A DNA stretch of 64,000 nucleotides from Myxococcales bacterium (lineage in GTDB: Bacteria; Myxococcota_A; Polyangia; Haliangiales; Haliangiaceae), in the NCBI GenBank assembly GCA_016717005.1, contig JADJUF010000037.1:1116001-1180000 (forward strand). The letters run 5' to 3'. Both the position numbers and the translations under genes were made by a program. This document shows positions 9,939 to 19,186 of this stretch, piece by piece; the first letter of the stretch is position 1; every line of letters starts with the position of its first letter. The notes below the pieces were generated by a model, which saw only the letters and a list, made by a program, of their open reading frames with translations, had not been told where the DNA came from and did no database searches.

Positions 9939-11816
9939 GATGCGCAGCGTGACCTTCTCGGCGTCGAAGTGCTCGGCGAGCGGGATGGAGTACTTGCGGC
10001 TGGTGCCGCACACCTCCTTCCACGCCTGGGGCGCGATCTCGCGGTTGGCCGCGAGGTACGCGAGCAGCCGGGCCCTGAGCGTCGCGATCGCCTCGGCGTC
10101 GGCGTAGTAGTCGGGCTTGACCTTGACGATCAGGCGCGCGCCGACGAGGCGATCGAGCGCGGGCTTGAGCTGGGCCTCGGTCTGGCGCAGCGTCTCGGCG
10201 ATGTCCTTGGGGCGCGGCGCCTCGAGCCCCCAGCCGCGGAAGCGCGCGTGCAAGGCGTCGTCGGCGGGCGTCAGCCGCGGGCGCGGCGCGCTGGCGCGGC
10301 GGACCAGCTCGGCGTCGACCTCGATCACCCCGCGCCGCACCAGCTCGGCGATCACCAGCTCGAAGCCGCGCACGCTCAGCGCCGCGGGCAGGCGCTGGCG
10401 CAGCTCCTCGCGCGGCACCGCGCCGTCGGGCGCGGCCGCGAGCCGCGCGCTGATCGCGCGCTCGAGCGCCGCGACCGTCTCGACGTGGAGCAGGTCGTCG
10501 CCGGCGCCGAGCACGTCGCCGCGCGCGACCAGCTCGGCGAGCGTGGTCGCCAGCTCGGGCCCGGCCAGGCCGAGGCGCTGGCCCAGGGTCGCGCGGTCGG
10601 GCACCGCGGCGGCGAGCGCGCGCAGCTCGAGCGCGACCCGGTCGGCGGCGCGGGCGTCCGCGAACCGCGCGACCACCGCGGCGTGCTCGGCGGCCCGGGC
10701 CGCGGTCGAGCGCAGCTTGGGTGCGTGGACCCGCACGATCGTGCCGCCGGCCAGCGTCGTGCCGTGGTTGGCCAGCGGCGTGAAGCCGCGCACGAGGAAG
10801 TGATCGCCGGGCAGCGCCACCAGCGGCGTCGTGCGATCGATCCGCAGCTGCGCCACGCCCTCGCCGCCGGGCGGCAGCGGCGCGCCGGCCAGCACCAGCG
10901 TCGCCTGCACCTGCGCGGCGCCGTGATGGACCAGCACCTTGCTGCGCACCGGCAGCGGCGCGGTCGCGGCCGCGACGTGGCGCACGGTCACGTCGAGCAG
11001 GTGGCTCGGGGCCAGCGCGCCGACGTGCCCGACGACGTCGCCGCGGGCCAGATCGTCGGTCGCGACGCCGTGGAGGTTGAGCGCGCAGCGCTGGCCCGCG
11101 GTCGCGCGCTCGACCGCGACGCCGTGGACGTGCAGGCCGCGCACGCGCGTCGCGAGGCCGCGCGGGTAGACCGCGACCTCGTCGCCCAGCGCGACCTGGC
11201 CGCTGGCGATCGTGCCGGTCACGACCGTGCCGAACCCGCGCAGCGTGAACACCCGGTCGATCGGCACGCGCAGCAGGCCCGTCGTCGGCCGCGGCGGCAG
11301 GCTCGCCAGCGCGTGCTCGATCGCCGCGATCAGCGCCGGCAGCCCCGCGCCCGTGCGCGCCGACACCGGCAGCCGCGGCGCGTCGGCCAGGAAGGTCCCG
11401 GCGAACGCGGCGGCCAGCTCGTCGTCGAGCATCGCCAGCCAGTCGTCGTCGACCAGATCGCGCTTGGTGATCGCCACCAGGCCGCGGCGCACGCCCAGCA
11501 GCTGGCACACGTCGAGGTGCTCGCGGGTCTGGGGCATGACGCCCTCGTCGGCGGCGATCACCAGCACGACCAGATCCAGGCCGGTGGCGCCGGCCACCAT
11601 CGCGCGGATGAAGCGCTCGTGGCCGGGCACGTCGACCACCGCGACCCGGGCGCCGCTGGGCAGGTCGAGGTGGGCGAAGCCGAGCTCGGTGGTGATGCCG
11701 CGCGCCTTCTCGACCGCGAGCCGGTCGGTGTCGATGCCGGTCAGCGCGTGCACCAGCGCGGTCTTGCCGTGATCGATGTGGCCGGCGGTGCCGACGACGA
11801 ACGGCAGCGCGGTCAC
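9915..11816 (-). CDS. selB: Selenocysteine-specific translation elongation factor
   Basis: 633 residues from GTG 11816. The N-terminal EF-Tu-like GTPase has GHIDHGKT (12-19), the switch region 'EKARGITTELGFAHLD', DVPGHERF and TKRD. Domains II-III follow (VFTLRGFGTVVTGT), then about 250 residues of winged-helix repeats ending in the IPLAEHFDAEKVTLR region typical of SelB. It would deliver Sec-tRNA to UGA codons next to a SECIS hairpin on the ribosome. No selA, selD, selC or selenoprotein gene is recognisable in this window, so these must lie elsewhere. The start is the GTG just before the TALPFVVGTAGH block; length fits the family. Confidence 0.95.
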   Translation of the reverse strand: MTALPFVVGTAGHIDHGKTALVHALTGIDTDRLAVEKARGITTELGFAHLDLPSGARVAVVDVPGHERFIRAMVAGATGLDLVVLVIAADEGVMPQTREHLDVCQLLGVRRGLVAITKRDLVDDDWLAMLDDELAAAFAGTFLADAPRLPVSARTGAGLPALIAAIEHALASLPPRPTTGLLRVPIDRVFTLRGFGTVVTGTIASGQVALGDEVAVYPRGLATRVRGLHVHGVAVERATAGQRCALNLHGVATDDLARGDVVGHVGALAPSHLLDVTVRHVAAATAPLPVRSKVLVHHGAAQVQATLVLAGAPLPPGGEGVAQLRIDRTTPLVALPGDHFLVRGFTPLANHGTTLAGGTIVRVHAPKLRSTAARAAEHAAVVARFADARAADRVALELRALAAAVPDRATLGQRLGLAGPELATTLAELVARGDVLGAGDDLLHVETVAALERAISARLAAAPDGAVPREELRQRLPAALSVRGFELVIAELVRRGVIEVDAELVRRASAPRPRLTPADDALHARFRGWGLEAPRPKDIAETLRQTEAQLKPALDRLVGARLIVKVKPDYYADAEAIATLRARLLAYLAANREIAPQAWKEVCGTSRKYSIPLAEHFDAEKVTLRIGDLRRKR

Positions 11817-11890
11817 GACGCCGGCTCCCCGCGAACGACGCGGCCGGCGGCGCCGCCGACGAACGGCCGCGCGGTCACGCGCGGTCACGA
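11779..11890. repeat. Duplicated 5' end of selB
   Basis: The stretch around the selB start (11779-11823, GCCGGCGGTGCCGACGACGA and onward) recurs imperfectly at 11842-11890 (GCCGGCGGCGCCGCCGACGA), offset about 63 bp. It fills the space up to the upstream ligase gene. Confidence 0.6.
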
Positions 11891-13546
11891 GGCCGGACGA
11901 TCGCGCAGCTCGCGCTTGAGCACCTTGCCGGTGGGGTTGCGCGGCAGCTCGTCGAGGAACACCACCTGCCGCGGCCGCTTGAAGTCGGCGAGCTCGCGCC
12001 GACAGTAGTCGGCGACCTCGTCGGCGGTGATCGCGTGGCCCGCGCGGACGACCACGTACGCGCGCAGGGTCTCGCCCCACTCGGGGTCGGGCACGCCCAC
12101 GACCGCGACGTCGAGGATCGCCGGGTGGGTGTGCAGGTGGTCCTCGATCTCGCGCGGGTAGATGTTCACGCCGCCCGAGATCACCATGTCGTGCTTGCGC
12201 GACTCCATGTAGTAGAAGCCGTCGCCGTCGATCCGGGCCAGGTCGCCGACCGAGAAGAACCCGTCCCGGATCGAGCGGTCGGTGGCGTCGCGGTTCTTGT
12301 GGTAGCCGCCGATCAGCATCGAGTTGCGCACGTAGACCTCGCCGATCGCGCCGGGGCCGACCGGCGCGCCGCCGTCGTCGAGCAGGCGCACCTCGTTGCC
12401 GCGCAGCGCCCGGCCGACGGTGCCGGGCCGCGCGGTGTGCTCGCCGGGCCCCGCCAGCGTCACCAGCCCGGTCTCGGTCGAGCCGTAGAAGTTCCACAGG
12501 ATCGGCCCGAACCGCGCCTCGAACCGGCGCGCGGTGTCGGTCGCCAGCGGCGCCGCGCCGCTCATCACCCAGCGCAGGGACGACGTGTCGTAGCGTCGGT
12601 GGACCTCGGGCGGCAGGCTGTTGAGCCGCACCAGCATGGTCGGCACCATCAACGTCGAGGTGATGCGCTCGCGCTCGATCAGCGCCAGGCACTGCTCGGG
12701 CTCGAAGTGGTTCATCAGCACCGTCGACGCGCCCAGCGACATCGTGATCGCGACGAACGCCGGCGCCGCCGAGTGGTAGAGCGGACACACGACCAGGTGG
12801 CGATCGCCGTGGGTCATCCCGACCTGGCCGATCATGTCGGCGACCGCGTCGAAGCCGGTCTGCTTCCAGCTCCGGGACGCGCCCTTGGGCTTGCCGGTCG
12901 TGCCCGACGTGTAGACGATCACGCCGCCGCCGTCGCCGCCGCGCGCCACGGGCGGCCGATCGCCGGGCTGGGCCGCGGTGGCCTCGTCCCAGCGCGCGCC
13001 GATCACCGGCGCGGCGGTGGCGCCGGCGACGATCACCTCGCACCGCGCGTCGGCCTGGCGCATCGCCTCGGCGAAGGTCTCGACGTAGGGCGCGCCGACG
13101 ATCGCCACGGCCGGCTCGGAGTTGCCGAGGATGTACGCGACCTCGGCCGGCTTCGAGCGGTAGCCGATCTGCACGACCACCGCGCCGACCCGGGCCAGGG
13201 CCTGCTGCGCGATCAGGTAGTCGGCGCCGTTGCCGAGCATGCACGCGACCGGGGCCGCGGCGCCGCCGCGCGCGACGACCGCGTGGGCGAGGCGGTTGAC
13301 GGCCTCGTCGAACGTGCGCCAGGTGTAGCGGCGGTCGCCGTCGACGACGCACTCCTTGTCGGGGTGCATGCGCGCGTGCAGCATCGTCGCGAGGTGCGGG
13401 CCGGGGCGGGTCAGGCGGGCGGCGGCGACGAAGCCGGGCAGCGCCGCCGGCCGCAGGGCCCGCACGATCCCGGTCTTGCGGAGCACGTCGAGGGCGAAGC
13501 GGGCGTCGGACGCGCGCGCGCGGAGGCGTTCGAGGAGGGGGGCCAC
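11885..13546 (-). CDS. Acyl-CoA synthetase / AMP-dependent ligase
   Basis: 553 residues from GTG 13546. Class I adenylate-forming enzyme: P-loop YTSGTTGKPKG (212-222), NFYGSTETG around residue 355, the hinge region 'GVNIYPREIEDHL', and the catalytic Lys in PTGKVLKREL near the C-terminus. It would activate a carboxylic acid (probably a medium- or long-chain fatty acid) with ATP and transfer it to CoA; the substrate cannot be read from sequence. The start is 12 bp after the TPR gene stop, and TACGCT stands 6 nt before the GTG, so it may have its own leaderless promoter as well as read-through transcription. Confidence 0.92.
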   Translation of the reverse strand: MAPLLERLRARASDARFALDVLRKTGIVRALRPAALPGFVAAARLTRPGPHLATMLHARMHPDKECVVDGDRRYTWRTFDEAVNRLAHAVVARGGAAAPVACMLGNGADYLIAQQALARVGAVVVQIGYRSKPAEVAYILGNSEPAVAIVGAPYVETFAEAMRQADARCEVIVAGATAAPVIGARWDEATAAQPGDRPPVARGGDGGGVIVYTSGTTGKPKGASRSWKQTGFDAVADMIGQVGMTHGDRHLVVCPLYHSAAPAFVAITMSLGASTVLMNHFEPEQCLALIERERITSTLMVPTMLVRLNSLPPEVHRRYDTSSLRWVMSGAAPLATDTARRFEARFGPILWNFYGSTETGLVTLAGPGEHTARPGTVGRALRGNEVRLLDDGGAPVGPGAIGEVYVRNSMLIGGYHKNRDATDRSIRDGFFSVGDLARIDGDGFYYMESRKHDMVISGGVNIYPREIEDHLHTHPAILDVAVVGVPDPEWGETLRAYVVVRAGHAITADEVADYCRRELADFKRPRQVVFLDELPRNPTGKVLKRELRDRPAS

Positions 13547-13552
13547 CGCGGC

Positions 13553-13558
13553 AGCGTA
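13553..13558 (-). promoter_or_regulatory. -10-like TACGCT 6 nt before the start codon
   Basis: Minus-strand TACGCT, then GCCGCG, then GTG 13546. It lies between the TAG of the preceding gene and the ligase start. No Shine-Dalgarno sequence is seen. Confidence 0.4.
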
Positions 13559-16500
13559 CTACCGACCGCGCGCGACCAGGAAGCGGCGGACCTCTTCGGC
13601 CTGGGCCGGGTTGCTGGGCGCGCGCGCCAGGTAGGCCTCCCACGCCCGGATCGTCGCGCCGTCGTTGCGCAGCACCTGCTGGACCGTGCCGAGCAGCCAC
13701 AGCGCGTCGGTCAGCCACGGCACGGTCGTGCCGTGATCGCGCTCGTCCTTGGTGGCCAGCGCGGTCGCGCGGTCGAGCGCGCTCGCGGCCGGCCCGGCGC
13801 GGTTGGCCTCGTAGTAGAGCGTGCCGAGCTGGTAGTACGCGTCGGCGCGGGGGCGGGCGTTGACCGCGCGCGACAGCCACTCGATCGCGCGGCCGCGCTC
13901 CTCGAGCTGGACGTAGGCCATGCCGATGCCGTAGGGCAGATCGGGGTTGGTCGGGTCGAGCTTGAGCGCGGCCTCGTAGGCGGTCAGCGCCTTGTCGAAC
14001 TCGCCGCGGGCCAGGCGGATGCGTCCGGCGCCGGCCCAGGCGTTGACGATGCTCGGGTCGAGCCTGGTCGCCTGGTCGTACGCGCGCAGCGCCTCGTCGC
14101 GGATCGCCGTGTCGCCGGTCTGCCCCGAGAACGCCTCGCTGACCCGGCCGAGCCCGTCGAGGAACTGCGCGTCCGCGGACCGGGACGTCGCCTCCTGCAT
14201 CAGCCGCCGCGCCTCGCTGTAGCGGCCATCGACGAGCAGGCCCTCGGCCTTGAGGAACTGGCCGGTGGGGTGATCGGGCGTGACCGCGAGCAGCGCGTCG
14301 CCGAGGCCGCGCGCGGTCGTGATGTCGCCCGTGCGCGCGAAGAAGCGCCCGGCGCGCACCTGGGTCTCGACCGTCACGTCCTTGAGCGCGAGCAGCTTCT
14401 TGTAGAGCTCGGCGGCGTCGGCGTCGCGGTGCGCGGCCTCGAAGCCGCGGGCCAGCTCGACGCCCAGGTCGATGCGCGTCGGATCGAGCTCGAACGCCTT
14501 GACCAGCGTCGCGACCGCCTCGTCCTGCTTGCCCTGGCGGCGCAGCGCCTCGGCCAGCTGGAAGTGGGCCTCGACCTCGGCCGGCCGCTTCTCGATCGCG
14601 CTGCGCAGCCAGCGCTCGGCCTGGGCCGGCCCGCCCGCGTTCAGGTAGGCCACGCCGAGCGTGATCGCCAGCGCCGGATCCTGCTCGGCGGCGGCGGCGA
14701 CCTGCGCCAGCTTGGCCTCGGCCTTGGCCCGCAGCTCGGCGGCGCGCTCCGGGGTCGCGGCCGCCGTCGCCATGCGCCCCAGCATCGTCGCGGCGGCGAT
14801 CGTCGGGCCGACGTCGCTGTTGCCGACCGCGGCGGCGGCGCGCTCGTAGGCGGCCAGGGCCGCGTCGGGGTTCTTCTCGGCCTCGAGCCGGAGGCCGTCG
14901 ATCATGTCGAGCCGGCCGAGCTGCGCCGGCGCGGTGATCGGCGGCGTGCGGCCGCGCAGCGCCGCCAGCCGGGTCGCGGCCTCGGCGATGTTGTCGCGCC
15001 GGAGATCGATCTCGGCGGCGGTCAGGTTGGCGTCGACGTCGTCGGGCGCGAGCGCGAGCGCCTTGGCGGCGGCGTCGGCGGCCTCGGCCAGCTTGCCGTC
15101 GGCCAGCTCGGTCGCCGCGAGCGACGCCAGCGCGCCGCGATCGTTGGGCAGGATCGCCAGCGCCTTGCGGTACCGATCGCGCGCGGCGTCGAGGCGACCG
15201 CCGCGGCGGGCCTCGTCACCGGCGCCGGTCCACGCGCGCACGACCGCGCGCGGATCGGCCTGCTCGATGTCCTTGCGCTGCAGGATCGCCAGGAGCGAGG
15301 CCTCGCGCTTGCCGAGATCGGTCACGGGCGCGGTCACGACCTCGCCGACCAGCGCGCCGACGTGCTCGGGATCGAGCTCGATGACCTTGAGGTAGCTGGC
15401 GTGCGCGGCGGCGAGGTCGCCGGCGGCGGCCTGGGCCTGGGCCAGGCCGTAGGTCGCGGCCACGGGGCGGGCGGCGACGGCGGCGGTGAACGCGGTCGTC
15501 GCGGCGGCCCAGTCCTGCGCGGCGCTCTGCGCCCAGCCGAGGTAGAGCTGCGCGTCGGCGTCGCCGCGCGCCGCCAGGGGCGTCAGCGCCTTGATCGCGG
15601 CCGCGGGATCGCCGTCGATCGTGTCGCGCAGCGCGCCGGCCTTGTCGATCGCCGGGTGGTGCGCGCCGCTGGTCGCGGCGGTGTCGAGGAACCGACGGCC
15701 GGAGGTCGTGCGGGCCTCGACCTCGGTGCCCTCGTCGAGGTACGCCGCCAGCGCGCCCTGCGCGGCGATGCCGAGCGCCTCGGCGTGCTGCTTGTTGAGC
15801 GCGAGCACGTCCCCAGCGGCGCGCGTGGCGCGGCGCCAGTGGTTGGGCTCGTTGCCGACCAGCGCCTTGCGCGCGTTCCCCAGGCCGCGATCGATGTCGG
15901 CGGCGCGGGTCTTCTGCGCGTCCCAGCGTCGGTACATGACGAAGCCGCCGGCCCCGACCGCGGCCAGGCCCAGCGCCGCGGCCAGGACGATCTTGGTCGC
16001 CCGCGGCGACAGCTTGGGCTTGTCGCTGATCTTGTCGGCGGTGGCCGCGCGCTGCTTCGCGACCGGTGCGCCCTCGCGCCGCGGCACCGTCGCCAGGTCG
16101 AGGTCGCCGGCCGGCGCCGAGCCGCCGAGGCGGACGTCGCCACCGCGCTCGCCGCCCCCGCCGCCCTTGAACGACACGACGCTGCCAGCGCGCCCGGCGT
16201 TGGTCGGCATCGCCGGCAGATCGAGCCCGAGCGGATCGCCGTCGCCGAGCTCGAGCGCGGGCGGCGGCTCCGACGGCGCGTGGGACCGCGGCGCGACCGT
16301 GCGCGCGCTGGCGTTGGCGGGCTCGAGCTCGATCAGCCCGCTGTTGCCGAGCGAGATCGGCAGATCGATGCCCTCGATCGGGCCGGCTGATCCCACGTGC
16401 GCGGGCGCGGTCGGCGCCGGGAAGCGGTCGACGCGCGGCACGCTCGGCGGCGGCAGGTCGTCGAACAGGCCGATCGCCGGCTGCGACGCGCCCGCCTGGG

Positions 16501-17677
16501 GCAGGTCGTCGAAGAAGCCCTTGGGCGCGGGCAGCTCAGGGCCCTTGGCGTGGGCGGGGCCAGGCAGGTCGTCGAAGAAGCCCTTGGGGGCGGGCAGCCC
16601 GGGGCCCTTGGTCTGGGCGGGGCCGGGCAAGCCGTCGAAGAAGCCCTTGGGCGCGGGCAGGTCGCTCGCTCCCTTGGTCTGGGCGGGGCCGGGCAGGTCG
16701 TCGAAGAAGCCCTTGGGCGCGGGCAGGTCGCTCGCTCCCTTGGTCTGGGCGGGGCCGGGCAGGTCGTCGAAGAAGCCCTTGGGCGCGGGCAGGTCGCTCG
16801 CCCCCTTGGTCTGCGCGGGGCCGGGCAGGTCGTCGAAGAAGCCCTTGGGCGCGGGCAGGTCGCTCGCTCCCTTGGTCTGGGCGGGGCCGGGCAGGTCGTC
16901 GAAGAAGCCCTTGGGCGCGGGCAGCGGCACCGACGACGAGGCGCCCGGCCTGGCCGGTGGCACCGTCGGGGGCATCCCGGCGACCGTGCTCTTGGGCGTC
17001 GGCATCGCCGGCGGCGTCGCCGGGCGCTTGGGCGCGGGCAGGTCGCCGAGCGATGGGCCCTTGGGCACGGGCAGATCGTCGAACAGGTCGTTGCCGCTCT
17101 TGGCCTTGGGTGTCGGTAGATCGGTGATGTCGCCGGGGCGCTTGGGCGCAGGGAGGTCGGCGATCGGCGGCGGGCCCTTGGGTGCGGGCAGATCAGCGAT
17201 CGCGGGCGGGCCCTTGGGCGCGGGCAGATCGGCGATCGGGAACCTGGGCGCGGGCAGGTCGGTGTGCGGCCCCAGCGCGGTCGTGGTCGGTCGCGGCGGC
17301 TCGGCCGGCGCGCCGCGCGGTGACGGGCCCACCGGCGCGACGAGATCGACGCCATCGAGGGTGAACGGCTCGGGCTCGCGCGGTCGCGGCGCGGCCTTGG
17401 GCGCGGGCAGATCGATGATCGCCGACGGCGTCGGACCTTTCGGCGCCGGCAGATCGACCGACTCGACCGAGCGACCAGGGACGCTGGTCGCGGCCGGCCG
17501 TCGCGGCGCGGGCAGATCGGCGAGGTCGATCACATCGCCGGGGCCGCCCGCGACATCGCCGGGCACAACGATCCGCGCCTTGCACTTGGCGCACGTCACC
17601 GTCTTGCCCGCTGGCGGAATGTCGGCCGCGGGGAAGCGGTACATCGCGCCACACACGGCGCATGCCACTTCCTTCAT
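13559..17677 (-). CDS. Zinc-ribbon / proline-rich repeat / transmembrane / TPR protein
   Basis: 1372 residues. Residues ~5-40 form an MJ0042-type zinc ribbon (CAVC ... CAKC). Residues ~40-450 are low-complexity, built on the motif DLPAPKGP, with seven near-identical 22-residue units LPAPKGFFDDLPGPAQTKG at ~249-395. One transmembrane segment is at ~560-580. The remaining ~790 residues are TPR repeats (GDADAQLYLGWAQ, AHYLKVIELDPEH, FQLAEALRRQGKQDEAV and others). Proteins with this zinc ribbon plus TPR layout are common in myxobacteria and some serve motility or surface assembly; the role here is inference. TACAAT 8 nt before the ATG suggests leaderless expression. Confidence 0.88.
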   Translation of the reverse strand: MKEVACAVCGAMYRFPAADIPPAGKTVTCAKCKARIVVPGDVAGGPGDVIDLADLPAPRRPAATSVPGRSVESVDLPAPKGPTPSAIIDLPAPKAAPRPREPEPFTLDGVDLVAPVGPSPRGAPAEPPRPTTTALGPHTDLPAPRFPIADLPAPKGPPAIADLPAPKGPPPIADLPAPKRPGDITDLPTPKAKSGNDLFDDLPVPKGPSLGDLPAPKRPATPPAMPTPKSTVAGMPPTVPPARPGASSSVPLPAPKGFFDDLPGPAQTKGASDLPAPKGFFDDLPGPAQTKGASDLPAPKGFFDDLPGPAQTKGASDLPAPKGFFDDLPGPAQTKGASDLPAPKGFFDGLPGPAQTKGPGLPAPKGFFDDLPGPAHAKGPELPAPKGFFDDLPQAGASQPAIGLFDDLPPPSVPRVDRFPAPTAPAHVGSAGPIEGIDLPISLGNSGLIELEPANASARTVAPRSHAPSEPPPALELGDGDPLGLDLPAMPTNAGRAGSVVSFKGGGGGERGGDVRLGGSAPAGDLDLATVPRREGAPVAKQRAATADKISDKPKLSPRATKIVLAAALGLAAVGAGGFVMYRRWDAQKTRAADIDRGLGNARKALVGNEPNHWRRATRAAGDVLALNKQHAEALGIAAQGALAAYLDEGTEVEARTTSGRRFLDTAATSGAHHPAIDKAGALRDTIDGDPAAAIKALTPLAARGDADAQLYLGWAQSAAQDWAAATTAFTAAVAARPVAATYGLAQAQAAAGDLAAAHASYLKVIELDPEHVGALVGEVVTAPVTDLGKREASLLAILQRKDIEQADPRAVVRAWTGAGDEARRGGRLDAARDRYRKALAILPNDRGALASLAATELADGKLAEAADAAAKALALAPDDVDANLTAAEIDLRRDNIAEAATRLAALRGRTPPITAPAQLGRLDMIDGLRLEAEKNPDAALAAYERAAAAVGNSDVGPTIAAATMLGRMATAAATPERAAELRAKAEAKLAQVAAAAEQDPALAITLGVAYLNAGGPAQAERWLRSAIEKRPAEVEAHFQLAEALRRQGKQDEAVATLVKAFELDPTRIDLGVELARGFEAAHRDADAAELYKKLLALKDVTVETQVRAGRFFARTGDITTARGLGDALLAVTPDHPTGQFLKAEGLLVDGRYSEARRLMQEATSRSADAQFLDGLGRVSEAFSGQTGDTAIRDEALRAYDQATRLDPSIVNAWAGAGRIRLARGEFDKALTAYEAALKLDPTNPDLPYGIGMAYVQLEERGRAIEWLSRAVNARPRADAYYQLGTLYYEANRAGPAASALDRATALATKDERDHGTTVPWLTDALWLLGTVQQVLRNDGATIRAWEAYLARAPSNPAQAEEVRRFLVARGR
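16480..16925 (-). repeat. Seven in-frame 66-bp repeats
   Basis: Within the zinc-ribbon/TPR gene, 66-bp units encode LPAPKGFFDDLPGPAQTKGA-type 22-residue repeats. Four are almost identical in DNA; the outer ones diverge (GPAHAKGPE, QAGASQPA). The spacing keeps the reading frame. Confidence 0.92.
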
Positions 17678-17685
17678 CTGCGTAA

Positions 17686-17691
17686 ATTGTA
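17686..17691 (-). promoter_or_regulatory. -10 element TACAAT 8 nt before the start codon
   Basis: Minus-strand TACAAT, then TTACGCAG, then ATG 17677. A near-consensus -10 so close to the ATG implies little or no leader. Confidence 0.5.
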
Positions 17692-17724
17692 CTCCGGCCG
17701 CGCCGCCCGCGCGCGATCTCGCGC

Positions 17725-18435
17725 CTACTTGCGGGTATCGAAGGGGTTTTCGAGGGTGTCCCCCTGGCGGCGCCGCGGCCGCCGCCGGCCGTCGCCTTCG
17801 GGGTCGGGCGCGACCGCGCCGCGCAGCGCCCGCAGGATCTTGCGATCGACCTCGGGCAACAGGTCGAGCAACGTCGCGGCCTGCGCGGGGGTGAGCAGCG
17901 CGCGCAGCTCGGCGAAGCGCCGCTCCTCGGCGGTCCAGCGCGCGCGCTGGTTGGCGACGAGCCCATCGAGCAACGTCGAGATGTCGGCGGCCTTGCCGCT
18001 GGTGCGCGCGCCGTCGAGCTTGGCGCGCAACGTCGCCCGCTCGCCGAGCAGGCGCGCCAGCTCGTCGTCGTACTTGCCGAGCACCGGGATCATCTTGCCG
18101 GCGGTGGCCTCGTCGAGCCCGAGCTGCTCGGTCAGCACCAGCGCCCGCATCATCCGGATGCGCTGCTTGACCCGCTCGCGCTTGGCGGCGCGGTCGGCGG
18201 TCTTGTCAGCCACCATCGGGCCGCGGCGGGGTCGATCCGGCCGGGCCTGGGCGACGCCGGTGCCGAGCGCGAGCGCGACGACGACCACGACGAGGCGGGC
18301 CAGCGTGCGGGCCAGCGGGTGGGCCAGCGTGCGGGCCAGCGGGTGGGCCAGCGTGCGGGCCAGCGGGTGGGCCAGCGTGCGCGCCAGCGGGCGCGCCGGC
18401 GTGCGGGCCAGCGGGTGGGGCGGGGTGCGGTTCAT
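17725..18435 (-). CDS. Spy/CpxP-like periplasmic protein with expanded signal region
   Basis: 236 residues from ATG 18435. The N-terminus repeats LARTLAHP about five times (residues 9-44) before the hydrophobic core VVVVVALALGTGVAQA. The mature part is helical and charged, with an LTPAQAATLLDLLPE segment matching the LTxxQ motif of the Spy/CpxP family, and a basic Arg-rich tail. Such proteins are periplasmic chaperones or metal/stress sensors. It follows an ECF sigma factor and an anti-sigma-like gene in the same direction, so it is probably part of their stress regulon. The repeated N-terminus is unusual, and the true start could lie further in. Confidence 0.75.
   Translation of the reverse strand: MNRTPPHPLARTPARPLARTLAHPLARTLAHPLARTLAHPLARTLARLVVVVVALALGTGVAQARPDRPRRGPMVADKTADRAAKRERVKQRIRMMRALVLTEQLGLDEATAGKMIPVLGKYDDELARLLGERATLRAKLDGARTSGKAADISTLLDGLVANQRARWTAEERRFAELRALLTPAQAATLLDLLPEVDRKILRALRGAVAPDPEGDGRRRPRRRQGDTLENPFDTRK
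18302..18411 (-). repeat. 24-bp tandem repeat in the signal-peptide coding region
   Basis: Units of GCCAGCGTGCGGGCCAGCGG (24 bp with the following TGG-type bases) repeat about four to five times and encode LARTLAHP. A second short repeat, GATCCGGCGTGT, lies just upstream (about 18463-18490). Confidence 0.9.
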
Positions 18436-18517
18436 CGTGCAGCCTGTGTGCAAGCCGGCGTGTGATCCGGCGTGTGATCCGGCGTGTGGGACAGCGTGTC
18501 GGTCAGCGTGCGGGACA

Positions 18518-19186
18518 TCAGCCAGCCTCCTGCGCGTCGAGCCAGGCCAGCGCTCGATCGAGCTCGGCCTCCGAGAACTCACCGATCCAGCCGGTCCAGG
18601 TGGCGCCGAGCGCGGGCAGGTCGTCGTCGCCGCGATCGTCGTCATCCTCGAGCGCGATCACCTCGTCGAGCAGCGCGTCGTCGACCGGGCCGAGGCCGTC
18701 GAGGTCGCTGGCGTCGTCGTCGGCGGCGAGGAGGTCATCGCCGTCGAGGAGCTCGTCGACGGCGGGCGGCGCCAGCTCGTCGTCCGGGGTCGGCGCCGGC
18801 GCGACCTCGACGGGCGCCGGCGGCGCCAGCGTCACGAACGGCAGCGGGGCGTGGGCCTGGGCGCCGGGCCGCAGCCACAGCGCCGCGGCCGCCGCCAGGG
18901 CGAGCGCCGCGCCGCCGGCGAACCACGGCCAGCGCGCCCGCGGCGCCCGGGTGGTCGCGGCGAGGATGCGGCGCTCGAGCGTCGGCCAGTCGGGCGCCGC
19001 GCCGGGCTCGGGCAGGCCGCGGACCTCGGCCACGGTCGCGCGCAGCTCGACCAGCGCGTCGTCGCCGCTCGCCGCCAGCCACGCCTCGACCGCCGCGCGC
19101 TCGTCGAGCGACAGCGCCCGAGGGTCGTCGGCGTAGGCCGCGAGCAGCTGCTCGGTGGCGATCGCGTCGGGCGCGTCGGGCGTCAT
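18518..19186 (-). CDS. Putative anti-sigma factor (transmembrane)
   Basis: 222 residues from ATG 19186; the ATG overlaps the sigma-factor stop (ATGA). The N-terminal ~70 residues are a small acidic helical domain of the kind that binds ECF sigma factors, without a zinc-binding HxxxCxxC. A transmembrane segment follows near residues 94-112. The C-terminal part is Pro-rich then extremely acidic (DDDASDLDGLG, EDDDDRGDDD) and ends with a FSEAELDRALAWLDAQ helix. Assignment rests on position and topology rather than a recognised signature. It would hold the sigma factor inactive at the inner membrane. Confidence 0.7.
   Translation of the reverse strand: MTPDAPDAIATEQLLAAYADDPRALSLDERAAVEAWLAASGDDALVELRATVAEVRGLPEPGAAPDWPTLERRILAATTRAPRARWPWFAGGAALALAAAAALWLRPGAQAHAPLPFVTLAPPAPVEVAPAPTPDDELAPPAVDELLDGDDLLAADDDASDLDGLGPVDDALLDEVIALEDDDDRGDDDLPALGATWTGWIGEFSEAELDRALAWLDAQEAG

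Noticed and set aside
9915..11816. Selenoprotein or tRNA-Sec gene near selB
   Set aside because: No neighbouring gene shows conserved sequence continuing past an in-frame TGA, and no tRNA with anticodon TCA was seen in the window.
12035..16390. Very long plus-strand open frame (about 1450 codons) antisense to the ligase and TPR genes
   Set aside because: Composition is almost only Arg, Gly, Ala, Asp and Val with no domain. It mirrors the GC-rich third codon positions of well-supported minus-strand genes. The same applies to similar frames at 480-3977 (+), 24606-28397 (+), 39098-42247 (-), 48983-52603 (-) and 58841-61831 (-).
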